From Mytilisepta virgata (taxonomy: Eukaryota > Mollusca > Bivalvia > Mytilida > Mytilidae), in contig CM051520.1 of the NCBI GenBank assembly GCA_028015205.1, positions 32,727,528 through 32,791,527 of the forward strand: a DNA stretch of 64,000 bases, given 5' to 3'. Under the pieces are notes generated by a model. That model did not search any database, was not told the DNA's origin, and worked only from the letters and a program-made list of their open reading frames with translations. Shown here piece after piece: positions 46,458 to 57,956 of this stretch (position 1 is its first letter; each line of letters opens with the position of its first letter). The position numbers and the translations under genes were made by a program.

Positions 46458-48118
46458 ATATATCACAAATAAAAATTTCTATTTTACAACCTTTATTTTA
46501 TTCCTCAAATGCATGTGCAATGTCCGATTTCAAATATATTATACGTGAAGACATAGAGGTGCATATTAGGGAGAAAACGTTTGATTTTCTAAGGTTGTGG
46601 CAAGCAAAGTGATCTTGCATCTTGTAATTATTTTTCACGGCATCCATAAGCCTGTATTTTTCAAAATATACCATTAATTGATTCCAGTTGGTATTCAATC
46701 CCACATTTTCTTTATCACACTTTGAGCTTGCCATTTTTTTTTTACTTACTTTTAGTTCCTTCCCTGTAACTCTCACCCAACCCAATATACACCGAACATC
46801 CAAAATAAATTATATACTCAGTTGGGTTCAGAAAAGAATTGATGAGTAAAAGAGCAGTCTGAAATTAGGTTAATTAACGCGGATTTTATGCAAAATAATC
46901 ACTTCTCTTACTACGCACAAAGCCAATTCACTAAAATTACCATGCAACCAATATCATAATACTGTTTTGAAACAAAATCTGTATTTCATCGAAAGAATGA
47001 AAGTTTATTCAGTGATAAGACTTTAAAATTACTTATCCACATAATAAGACCTGAAAAGATAAAACAAATATTATATTGCTGCTATTTTAGTACATAAAAT
47101 ACATATAAAAACTGTTACTAAATCTGCTACTGTGTCTTCTCTCGTCTCGATATGTTCTAGTTTTGTAATCACTAAATTGGGATTTTGTCGTTTACAACAA
47201 AGAATAAAGATAGACAATGTTAAAGTTTGGGTACCCATATCCCAATATTTCTTCGTGTAGGTACTTAGACTATCCTGACTCCCTATTCAGTCTTTGTTTG
47301 TGTTTTGTGCACTTCAAGTCATTTTTTCAAGATGGTGGGGTCACTTTAATTTTTTTTTAAAAATAATTCGCATACATTGCTGATTAAATAAATGTCTCAT
47401 GTTACCAATTTTGATGCACAAAATATGCTTATTTTATCGGTTGCCGATCAGTCATCAGTTGTGCTCATGCTAAAAGCCCAAACAATAGCCAAACAATAGC
47501 CCAAAAGGCTGAAGAGAAGATTCAGATGTCAAATTGCCCAAAAGAATAAAAGCCAAAAATTATCTATAGTCTGAACAGTGCATGATCGAAGGAAAAAAAA
47601 CGATATTTTGAAATTGACCCTTACAACATGCCTTATGTTGTAGTAAATAAGTTGGTTAATTAGATAATAACCGTAAAATATTTTTTGGACCGAAAAAAAA
47701 TTAAAGCATAAGTATAAAGCAGGGCTTGTATAAATATGTGCTTCCCAATTAGAAATTATTTTCGTACTTTGTTTTTCTTTTTTTGAATTTTTTATTTCTT
47801 TTTGTATATAGCACTCACACATTCACACACTTCGTACTTAGTTTGTTTATGAAAATAAGTTACATATAGTGTTCTGAAGTTTGGCGAAAATTGCCGAGGT
47901 CTTTTCCATTACGTTATATGGAACATCCGGGACATTGGAAATAATCACGTGGTCAGTTATGATCCGAATGCCTTTAGTTTTTTTTATCGTCAATATAGCG
48001 TATGGAGATTTATTTTAGTTATCATGTCAACAGAAGTTGAAATTGGAATTATTAATGCAATTGTTTATTTTTTTCTTTAGTTACATCCATAGTTCTCTCA
48101 TATCATACAGTAATATAC
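46458..48118. other. Non-coding DNA, no feature seen
   Basis: Chance frames of up to 101 codons (46498-46803, minus) lack any recognisable domain. A TTGATGCACAAAATATGC motif at about 47410 recurs in variant form near 54450 and inverted near 44950. Confidence 0.4.
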
Positions 48119-48562
48119 TACTCAACAAAAGTAACGATACACATGTTCGGAACCAAATATCCGTGTAATTCCTTAAAAAAGCTTAAATTATGAGGGTGAC
48201 AGTGGTTTGCTACTTCATTTCTTGATCTAATGCGTCTCATTTTGAAATTTGGATAAAACTTGAAATGGTGGAAAATGGGTAATTTCCAAAAGAGGGTTAA
48301 ATTATATTTGCGGAAAATCGAGAAGAAAATTGACACATATTTTGTAAAATGAAAATCCAATGGCTGAAGTCAGTAGAAAAAACTCGAATCTTTTGTCATA
48401 CAGACATTATGATTCAAATAACCGGGTAAAAATACTGATTTTTTAATTTTGAGTTGAAATATGTGATTTTTGAAATTTAAACTTTTTGCACAAAACCAAT
48501 GCTTTTTATGAGAAAACAATCTACTATGAAAATCAGAGGTTGGGTCTATTTTTCTGCTGAGT
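48119..48562. mobile_element. Possible Tc1/mariner-type MITE
   Basis: The left end TA-CTCAACAAAAGTAACGA and the right end, inverted, TA-CTCAGCAGAAAAATAGA match at roughly 11 of 17 positions and both sit at TA. The 440-bp interior has no ORF. Similarity of the ends is modest, so this is tentative. Confidence 0.35.
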
Positions 48563-49444
48563 ACAGCTATTTGAAATTATGAATATATGAAAAATGCGTT
48601 ACCCTGCACATTAGTCGCATTAATTATTATCTCAATATTTAGAATTAATGGAGATTCGCAAAATAAATTCACGAAGAAAAGTTAATGCTTTGGCCGTAAA
48701 TGAATACAGGTAAAAGGAAAATGTCATTTTAACTTGTTTGATTCTATTATGATAAATTTTTAAGGCATGTCCGTTTCTTTGCGCATTGGAGGCAAATAAC
48801 AAAATAGATAACAGGAAAGGTCAAGAATGCATACCAATCAATGAATACTACCCAACGAAACCCTCGGAAAATATATCATAAAAGAGCACAAAGCACAAAC
48901 ATAAACACAACAGAAATTCTGGATAGTCTGGTTTGATACAGACACTGAATAGTGGTGGGGATAAACAAGTTTTATTGGTTTGCAAAACATCCCCAAACTC
49001 TGGTGTATAAAAAATACTATGAAAGCCAGTACAGTATGAATACATGTACCACTTGCTAAGAATTGCAATTGGCTGGGCGGTACATAACTGAGATAGCAGG
49101 GTCATTATGTCCTGTTTTTAATTGTAAAACTAGTTAAGTCTCTCATAGCTGCTGGTCTATCATACAAAAAAATCGGGCAAGTTTAGTTCATTTTACTATC
49201 ACACGTGCGATACCTCTGCTAGTCGACTGTAAGTCTCCAATGGCATTATCTGAAACTGTTTTGAGAAAGGAGTATCATGTTGCTGAAGGAAAAAAAGGTA
49301 TACAGGTATATGTAATTGCATATCTGTATCTAGTATTTCAGACAAGTAAGTATTGTTGCTGGAAAAAGGCAAAACATGGCGTTTTAATATATGATATAGT
49401 GCACAATGGTTAAAATGGAAAAAAAATAAAAATAAGGCATTTAA

Positions 49445-50176
49445 GGATGTACACCTCTGAGGAGCCAAACATTTCTAGTATTTAAATTTTTTCCTTATCC
49501 TGATTTTGGGGTTTATATGACTGTAAGAAAGTAATTTATGAAGAAAAATCATATAGTGGTGGATTTTTTTTGCTACGTTCATTGAAAGTACCCCATTTTT
49601 GATGATTTTCCCATTTTTCGTCAATTTTTACCCATTTCTGGGCTATTATCATGAAAAAAATCACAGTTCCTCTATTAAACTTTTTTTCATACTTTCCCTA
49701 AAGATGAAATGGACCAATCTGAATAAATTTAACTTAAAAAACTATAGGTCCGTGTTAATATAAGAAAGTTTTATAAAATTTTGTTGTTTTTTCGTGTCAA
49801 AATGACCATGCAGTCAGTTTAGTAAATTTGGGGTTTTTCTCATTTTTTTAGAACAAAGAGCATAAAATTTCAACTTCTTTGTTATAAATGATTGAAAAAA
49901 TACATATTAAAGAATTTTAAAAAGAAAAAAAAATGGATGTACATATTTTTGGTAAAATCATTTCATTTTGGCTGATGACACTGACCAGATTGGTTATAAA
50001 ATTTTAAAAGTGTATTACTCAAAAACAACTTATTGTAAGTACATAATTTTTTCACAGAGTTTAGTTTGACTATAATATTTTTTGAATTCATTAATATTTT
50101 CCACTTTTATCACATGTTTTAGAAATAATTCCCGAACAAGATTTCAACGAGACTGAAACATTAGACGAATACATCC
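49445..50176. mobile_element. TTAA-flanked MITE, about 732 bp
   Basis: TTAA at 49441-49444 and 50177-50180 flanks short inverted ends GGATGTACACC and (inverted) GGATGTATTCG, matching at 8 of 11 positions. A TTAA target is typical of piggyBac and Kolobok elements. The interior is AT-rich with no ORF. Inverted ends are short, so confidence is moderate. Confidence 0.5.
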
Positions 50177-50177
50177 T

Positions 50178-50179
<2 letters not shown>

Positions 50180-50217
<38 letters not shown>
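50180..50217. repeat. (AT)n microsatellite
   Basis: About 19 uninterrupted AT units directly after the TTAA at the right edge of the preceding MITE. Confidence 0.95.
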
Positions 50218-50219
<2 letters not shown>

Positions 50220-51015
50220 TGGTTAGGACCACTGGAAGGATTAAATTCAGAGGCTTATAGTGTGTGTTTAAATATGCAATTACTTTGAGCATTGTTAAGT
50301 TAAAATGTTGAAGGGATATTGTTATTAAAGGGATTTCAATGGAATTGGAAGTCCGATTTATTTGTTTGCAATTACAACGGCTTCTGTCTAAGGCGGAAAA
50401 CTTGTACAAAAATAATTTTCACATGCATTAAAAACAAGTTGTAAATAAAAACAAATTAGAACTGGCACATTTAATCGCTGAAATATTCCATAACTTTACA
50501 ATACCGAAACAGAAATCGATGTTAAATATGTTTTAACGTTTCTATAAGGCAATTATGCAATACATTTAACGGTTTAAAATCAAACGTGTCTGCGTTCATT
50601 GATCATCACTTTTAAAAAGAAAGATTAGAAAAAACAAAATAACCAGTAAAAATAGAATCTTTCCTTTTACCGTTTTATTATATTATCACTTTTTCATAAA
50701 AATGCATGACAATTGTGCGTCTATTTTTTAACAGCTCTCTATAGGAAGTAGTAAGTCCGCATGAGGTAGAACCACTTAGAAGATCGTAAAAATTACTTGT
50801 TTAATGTTAAATTAAAAAAGAAGAAGAAAAAATACAGTTGGAATGCGTAGGTTGTAATTTTCCATTTGAAATACAATGTCAATTATATGTTATATTGGGT
50901 AAGAATATGTGGGTTTAAATGTATCATTTTTTGAAAGATGTTTAATGAGATTTTTTCACCTATTGTGATCATATATATTACAAATCTGGACGGAATGTGG
51001 TATGCTTTATTACAA
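50218..51015. other. Non-coding DNA, no feature seen
   Basis: AT-rich, no ORF or repeat that can be supported. Confidence 0.5.
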
Positions 51016-51412
51016 TGATTGATTGATTGATTGATTGATTGTTTGCTGAATGTCCAGTGGCAAATATTTCATGCCTATTCTGGATGAGAACCAGTTCAAC
51101 AATTTATCAAATAATTCAAATATGGGTGGGACACAAAGGCACGCCAATTTTGACTGCCGCTGTAAATGGGTGGATGGTTGGGTAGGGTCTGATAATTTAG
51201 CCTACTCTTTTCCGAAAGCTACAGAATGGGTCTTTAGCGTGCACGTATCGTGTCATTTTCGAAACACATTTCCACTTTGATCCGCAGTCAAGTTTTCCGT
51301 ATTATGACCTAAAAACTCCCCAACGAGAGGGTCACCCGTATCCGCCACTGGGGACGCGCTAGTCAGATCTGTGGGTTGAGGTCCCGAGATCAAATACAGG
51401 TGCCTAGTTTAT
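51016..51412 (-). mobile_element. SINE-like repeat S2, minus strand, longer copy
   Basis: Plus strand starts with (TGAT)n at 51017-51039 and reads GCTGAATGTCCAGTGGCAAA, AGAACCAGTTCAACAATTTA and GGTGGGACACAAAGGC, all shared with 45558-45830 and 61262-61630. The far end (to TACAGGTGCCTAG, 51400-51412) is shared with the 61-kb copy (ACAGGTGCCTAG), so it probably marks the element's 5' end. The 76-codon frame inside is not a gene. Confidence 0.65.
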
Positions 51413-52305
51413 TACAATAAACATTTCAGTAAATAAAATTGTGTTTTTCTCGAACGATTGAATAATAGGTATTCTATATGCTGTATGTTTTTAAATTGTA
51501 ACTATACATATTAAATGAGACATATTTTCAGTTTAATTTTAAAATGGTGCAAAACAGCTACCACATCAAAGAAATATATGACGATTGGTCTGTTGAATGG
51601 ACTAAAGTTAAATTAATAGACAAAAATGACTAAGAAATAAAAACACCATTAAACTAAAAAGAAAAAAAAGGCTCACCGTCTCGGCGAACTACATGTAGTC
51701 TTTTACACGAGCACAAAATTCGTCAATCATCAGTGGTTCTGTAAAGATCTCTGTTTTTTTTGTGTTCATCCAGTGACACCTCACCGACCCTTTGTCGATT
51801 GTTTAATTTTAATTCAAGAAGATTTTCAGTTTATTTTGTCAAGAGAAAACTTTAATCTCATTATATTTCTATAAATGCTAAATGAAATTTATCAACTTCA
51901 AAGCGACTCAGTTGATAGTTATTCAGTTAATACTGGGTGCAGTAACAAGGAGAAAACATAAATGGTAAACACTAGGGATTTTCTACCAGGATTTTGCATA
52001 GACATGCTATTAATATTTCGTTATCCAGTCAAAAAAAAAAAAAAAACAAGCTCCTCTTGTCATTAGGTGAAATTGCTATATTTTTACCACTGTGGTATTT
52101 TGTGTTGGGTTGTTGTTTAATTGGCAAAATTAGGAAAATTCACAGGCAATCTTTGATAAATCTTCTAACGTAAAATACAAACTATATATAGTGCCTCAGT
52201 ATAGGTAGTAGTAATTAATGTCTTTGAATATAGTTAAAATGTGAAACATTATCAAACGGCTGGATGCCCGCATAATAACTATAGCTCACATGACATGATA
52301 AGGTA
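51413..52305. other. Non-coding DNA, no feature seen
   Basis: An A tract at about 52031-52046 is the only notable item. Confidence 0.5.
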
Positions 52306-52357
52306 TTAAAAAATAACAACCCAAAGATACTAATATTAGATACAGTAAATTTATGCT

Positions 52358-52404
52358 ATGCTGTGTACGACGCATTTCAAGGAGTTACCTCTCATCATCA
52401 GCAT
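52358..52404 (-). pseudogene. Inactivated hammerhead ribozyme
   Basis: Same 47-nt length as the 13.9-kb copies. On the minus strand the core reads AUGAUGA instead of CUGAUGA (C3 changed to A), and the triplet reads ACA instead of AUA. Both positions are essential in hammerheads, so this copy should not cleave. Stems I, II and III are otherwise kept. Confidence 0.7.
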
Positions 52405-52723
52405 TAAAACCGAAATATTTGGAAAACCAAAAACCAAACTTATATAAAACAAGAAGTACTCAACCAAAAATACCGAAATAGGAAGCCATTTTTCAGCTAA
52501 GGAGATCTACCATGTGCAATACAAGGAATGAACCCTTAGTATTTCTATTATTTTTGAATTTTGCTAAATACTGGTAATTTCTGTAACAAATCAATGAATA
52601 ATCATGTCAGACAAGTTGGCGAATACCCTCGGGGACCTAGGGTCCACCAGCAGAGGCATCGTCCCAGGAGTTTTCAAAATAACAATCCAAAGATACTAAT
52701 ATTAGATATAGTAAATTTATACT

Positions 52724-52762
52724 ATGCTCTATACGACGCATTTCAAGGAGTTACCTCTCATA
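52724..52762 (-). pseudogene. Truncated hammerhead ribozyme
   Basis: Contains stem II, GAAA, stem III and an AUA triplet on the minus strand, but similarity stops at AUGAGAGG, so the CUGAUGA core is incomplete and the stem I partner is lost. Confidence 0.6.
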
Positions 52763-53840
52763 TTAAGTTGCGTTATTAAAATATGCCCCATTTGTCTGGT
52801 ACTTGTTTTTATTGGAGTTAACCTCTTTCATCATGTGTTAATTGTGTTTTTTTTCGATTAGTAAGTGTATCAAAAATAGCGTGACAATTGTTCAAATAAA
52901 GTAAAATGGATGAAGGGTTAATACACATCAAATACAAACCCATATAACACAGGAATAGTACAAATGTAGCAGAGAATGTAAAACAGGTACATGTATGCTT
53001 AGGGCGTTAGAATCAGCATAAGGTAGATCTGGTCGTTATTTATACATATTCGCTACGTAATTATATATGTGAAATCTGTCAAAACAGTCACAAATATATT
53101 CGAATCTGTTGACAATTAAAACCAAACGCAAATACACAATGTAGCTAGCATTTAATAATTATAATAAATTTTAACTTTTTGAAAAATTACATGCTTTGTG
53201 ATTGCTTGAAATTTATTTCAAAGAAATATTTTAAAGGTCTTAACAAATTAGTTTTAGATGAAATAGAAAGTATTGAACTATATTCCAATATTTTAAGAGG
53301 AATGGCAAATAAGGTTTTCTCATTATAATTATGTAAAACTACCATTATTAATTTATTATTTAACGTTTAATTACCTAATGGGGTGTTGTCTCATTGACCC
53401 GTATACAATATTATATAATTGTTCTTTTCTTATCGAAGTGGAGCGAAGGTTAATATTAACACTGTATCTATCACTTCAGAAGTCGGTAATCATGATAATT
53501 GATTTATTTATTTATTGAAATAATTTATTACTGTAACAGTGATAATTCAGAATTATTTGTTGTTTCAAAAATAATGTATAAAACAATGCATTGAAATGCA
53601 GTGGAAAACAGTATTGATACATGTAGAAACCACTACAGAGGTAATATTGCAACGCTACCATCAAGCTGATCTATACGTATTAAAACATTATGGACCTAAG
53701 AAAAAACACAATGCAATAATATTATGCAAATTCTGGAAGTTTTATTGGTTATTTCAGACTCAAAAGTTAACTCCATCCCCTCAATGACGTATGGTAATGA
53801 CTACTTAACAACGGTACAGTGAATACCATTTCTTGTTGCT
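52763..53840. other. Non-coding DNA, no feature seen
   Basis: AT-rich with one 63-codon chance frame (53596-53787). Confidence 0.45.
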
Positions 53841-56800
53841 ATAACGTCAGGGTACCCAAATCGCCCAGTGTACCCAAATCGCCCAGGTCGCAACTAAAAT
53901 ACGGCTGGATAATTTGCTTCCGCGAGTAAGAAAATAAATATGCACTTTTCGTAACATTCGCAAAAATACGCAACTTTTGGTTATAAAATGGAAATGATAA
54001 ATTAATCAGATGATTGCAAAATATGGGTAAGAAGTTAGGATGAAACGGATCTGTCACTATCAAAGCTTGTGCGACGGGCCGATTTCAACTCTTTAAAATC
54101 CACTGTATTGTTAAAAAATGTGTTGTCTTGGTGTTGAAACATTCATAGATCTATGTTCTCAAATTATAACTTTACCTCTTCTCTAATGACAGAAATATTA
54201 AGAATTTTCATGTCTTGTTGGAACGTTCTTACTTCCGCCATTTTTGTTGTGACAACTTTTAAGTTCGATAACTTGCACATGCAGGTGCGATAAAATGTAA
54301 CGACTTACATTACGAGTAGTTCCCCTTACAACACAAAACATCGTCAGGGATATTAACTGTATTGCATTTGTAAATGTATAAAATGCATTTTCTCTGCAAA
54401 TAACGATTGGGGATATATATTAGATATAAATTCTTTGATACCAATTTCGATGCACAAGATGTGCACATTTCATCTATTTACGACTCAATATGAGGACATG
54501 TTTTGGGGGTCATTAAACATAGACACATTTTCTTTCTTTCTTTGGTCATTGTTGGTTCACGTTATCTTGTATTGGACAAAAGTTATATATTAGATAGTTT
54601 GAAAAACACAATAACATATAGTCTTAAGGCAGACAGAATAACTTTGTTTTATTGTTATTGTGCATATATATATATACATACCTCACATCTGTTTCCTTCC
54701 AATTATTATTTTGTTTATTTTATTATTATTTTTTTTTTTAGCTATTCTGTTTTATTTCATCTCCCCTTCATTTAACGTATTCTTGCTAAGATAGTTAAAT
54801 TTTATGTTAATATGTGCCATTCCTATACTCTGTAAGACACAAGGCAAGAAAGACCGAAATTTACAAAATTGTACAATCGCTCGACTCTGATACATTTTAC
54901 CCACTTTACTTTCATGTATCACCTCAACTAAATTTTAAAAACCTTCCCCTTTTATGCCCTTTCGCGTTTTGTTAATCTTATAGCTCATTTATGAAGCAAT
55001 TTCAAATTAAATGAAAAAAGAAGACATGAAATAAAATAGAACAGCTAAAAAATAACAATAAAGTTAAATAAAAAAGGGGACATCCATGCCCGAAAAACCT
55101 GTGATCCACCTTTAAACAATCGCACAGTTGATGTGATCGAAAACAAAAATTGAATACACATAAAGCTCATTTTTGTTATATTTTTTGTTTAGTTTATTAT
55201 ACGTTTTTTTTTCAGTTATACATGTATCCTTGTTGTGTTTGTTTGCTGTGCTTTGTCTTTTCCCTGGACGTCGAATTTGTGGACTTTCCCCCCTGTTTTG
55301 TCTCTTCGGTATTCTTTTGTCTATTCAATGTATTTAGCTCCTTTGCCTATATTTCAAAAACAGTAAAGGCTTTAAAAATGTTTTGTCCTTACTGCGAGCT
55401 TTGACCATTCGCAAGGATAAAATGTATATCTGAAATGTCCTATGTAAAACTAAGATCGTCTATGGCGGTTATCTTGTGTCATCTGATAAAATTTTGAAAT
55501 TGGACTAAGGACTGTTCCACTAAACTTTGGTCTCAATGGCCAAATAGTTTCAGAGAAGATTTTATACATTTTTTCAGACTTTATTTTTAGTCATCAGTCT
55601 GTATTTCATGCCCCATCATGACCATTCCAGCAGAATGTGGTGCCACTATATCATGTGATTCCCTATAAGATTAAACTAAGGACAGACGACAACTACGAGA
55701 AGCAGATAAATATAGTAACTTTAACCATTTGTATTTCCAAAACTGTAAAATATATATGTAGGAACAATACTGAAAGCATTCATCAAAATGAATTATAATA
55801 ATATATTCCAATTTAATCAAATCCACTGCAAAGTCAAAATGCTACATATCATGTATTTTAAAACACTGCGCTGGCCTTGGCACTATAATTCACCCTCCAT
55901 ATATTTTCAGATCTGATCGGGAGTTGATTTGGAAAGTTATAATCAACAAAATAAATTGTTAATAAATAAATAAAACCAGTCATCAATTTTTATTAAATGG
56001 ATCGAAGCACTGCTTTTTTCTTACTTTTGATAAAAGGAAATATTCAGTGATATTTTACATTTAAACAAGCAATATGATGCTGCCCCTAAACAGGAGGTAG
56101 GGATAAAAAAAAACAGTTTTGACCCCGTATGCATACGAATAATTCTAGTAAGATTCCCATAAATGATTTTAACCCCAAAAAGTTTATTTTTAAGGTTTGG
56201 AAAATAAATTTACTTTTGGTACTCCTGTATTGAAAAGATTAGAAGTACCGGTAATATAAAAACAGACACTGACCATCAACCAGACAAATCTTTTAGTCAA
56301 TGGAAAGATAACTATAAAACATAACACTTAAAAAGTCCGTTACAGAACAATACGAGAAACTGACTTTGGTTAAAATTTCCAAAATTCGACTTTTCATCTA
56401 AACTTTGTCCTTATGGAAAATTTAAAAGCGACTGTAAATTTGAGCTTTACATAATAAACAATAATTTCACTTATAGAAAATTATTATCAAAATTTAGACT
56501 AAGTGACTGACCACTAGGTATTGAAGTTGGCAGTTATATGAACATCCCCAGAGAACAAAGATTATGCAAAAAAAGTAAAGTTGTACATGATCAAAATTCA
56601 CCTTTGCGCCCGAAATTTTTGGCCCTTTTAAAAGACCAAGTTCCATCATTTCAAGACATGAATTGAACAAATAAATTACTTTTCAGTCATTCTCAGTCCC
56701 GCTCCCGGGTCTTTAGGACTTAGGGCCTAAATTGGACCCCTGTCAGATAGTTCATGACATATATTATGTATAAATGATACTGTGTTCAGTTTTCTGTACG

Positions 56801-57956
56801 GTATATGTTGTATTATGTCTACTTGTTATATTGTTTGACCCTTATGGGTGTAATTTTGCAATAAATTTTTATTATTTTCGAAATAAAAAATATTAGTAAG
56901 TTAAATGAATGAAAAAGACAATAATTCCCAGGTTTTAAGTTCAGGAATTTTTTGTCTCTTTTTCATAAAGTAACCACGAAATGCTGAGTAAGAAACCCCC
57001 CCCCAAAAAAAAAAAAAAAAATACACAGTCGTTTGAATTTTAGTGATAAAAATATTAAAAAACAATGAAAAAAAATTGTAATATATGTATAATAATTTTT
57101 TTCATTGTTTTTTAATATTTTTATCACTAAAATTCAAACCCCTATATTATACATATATTACAATTTTTTTTCATTGTTTTTTAATATTATACATATATTA
57201 CAATTTTTTTTCATTGTTTTTTAATATTTTTATCACTAAAATTCAAACCCCTATATTATACATATATTACAATTTTTTTTCATTGTTTTTTAATATTATA
57301 CATATATTACAATTTTTTTTCATTGTTTTTTAATATTTTTATCACTAAAATTCAAACGACTGTGAACAAACAACAAATAAAAATAAAACCGGCAAAATTA
57401 CAGTTCATTAAAAATTTTCCATGTTTAAAAAATTAATTTATTCTTCATCAAATTGAACAAAATATCATCAAACGTTTATCGCATATAAAGAGTAAAAGAA
57501 TCTTTTCGATTTGAAAGTATCTGAAAGTTCCACGTGACTTATTTTTTTACTTTCACTTTCGTTTGCAAGGGAGACAACTATTATATATGAGTCTATCCAT
57601 CTGCTAATTTTGAAAAAAATGAAAGTTAATGTGGCAAAACATCATCCAAAAGTCGAAAATTATTTAAAACACCAATGTACGCTGTATTATACAACACAGT
57701 TCAGTTTAATATGACGCCGATTACTGACTGGGCGATTTGGGTTCCTTCCACGTCATTCCAGATATGGTAACGACACGTCGATCTAGGTGTCTGCTATAAA
57801 TAGTTACTAAGTTTACATGTATAAAATTTATGCGTGGAGAACAACCGACTTGTCTATTTGTCAGATAATAATTATTGATAATTTTGTAATGCAAGTTTTT
57901 CTGTGGTAGTTGAAAAACCCTCTTCGGACTGGCCGATTTGGGTACCCTGACGTTAT
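53841..57956. mobile_element. 4.1-kb element with 29-bp terminal inverted repeats, non-autonomous
   Basis: The left end ATAACGTCAGGGTACCCAAA (53841 on) matches the inverted right end (57956 back) over 29 bp with one mismatch. Subterminal copies of the core word ACCCAAATCGCCCAG occur at 53871-53885 in direct order and at 57727-57741 inverted. The ends sit in a TATA context that may include a short target duplication. No transposase frame exists inside; the longest ORF is 90 codons of low complexity. The interior includes a family D fragment (55175-55330), a Helitron satellite scrap (55440-55570), a possible retroelement 3' end near 56700-56880 and a large palindrome. Two independent smaller elements in opposite orientation are an alternative reading. 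Confidence 0.55.
57024..57364. repeat. Palindrome with perfect 71-bp arms enclosing tandem sub-repeats
   Basis: 57024-57094 is the exact reverse complement of 57294-57364, starting CACAGTCGTTTGAATTTTAG. Between the arms, long units (containing ATCACTAAAATTCAAACCCC) and short units (lacking that block) alternate in order long, short, long, short, each joined through TTTTTTTTCATTGTTTTTTA and TATACATATATTACAA. Identity within the array is near complete. The 82-codon frame at 57085-57333 is a product of this repeat. Confidence 0.93.

Larger units (their letters stand above)
52306..52762 (-). mobile_element. Decayed retrozyme-like repeat, about 1.2 units, minus strand
   Basis: Reverse-complement relative of 13765-14340. 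The end word AACAACCCAAAGATACTAAT (52314) recurs at 52681 as AACAATCCAAAGATACTAAT, a period of about 367 bp. The hammerhead at 52358-52404 is present but mutated, and the second one (52724-52762) is cut off in its core. No ORF. Confidence 0.7.

Noticed and set aside
46498..46803. 101-codon minus-strand ORF
   Set aside because: No domain, no supporting splice sites and ordinary intergenic composition.
53841..53869. hAT-type ends (CAGGGTACCC) with 8-bp duplication
   Set aside because: The eight bases outside CAGGG at the two ends are inverted copies, not direct copies, so they belong to the terminal repeat and no hAT duplication is present.
56700..56880. 3' end of a LINE or processed gene copy
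   Set aside because: There is a GC-richer stretch and an AATAAA-like sequence, but no coding homology or poly(A) tail that could confirm it.
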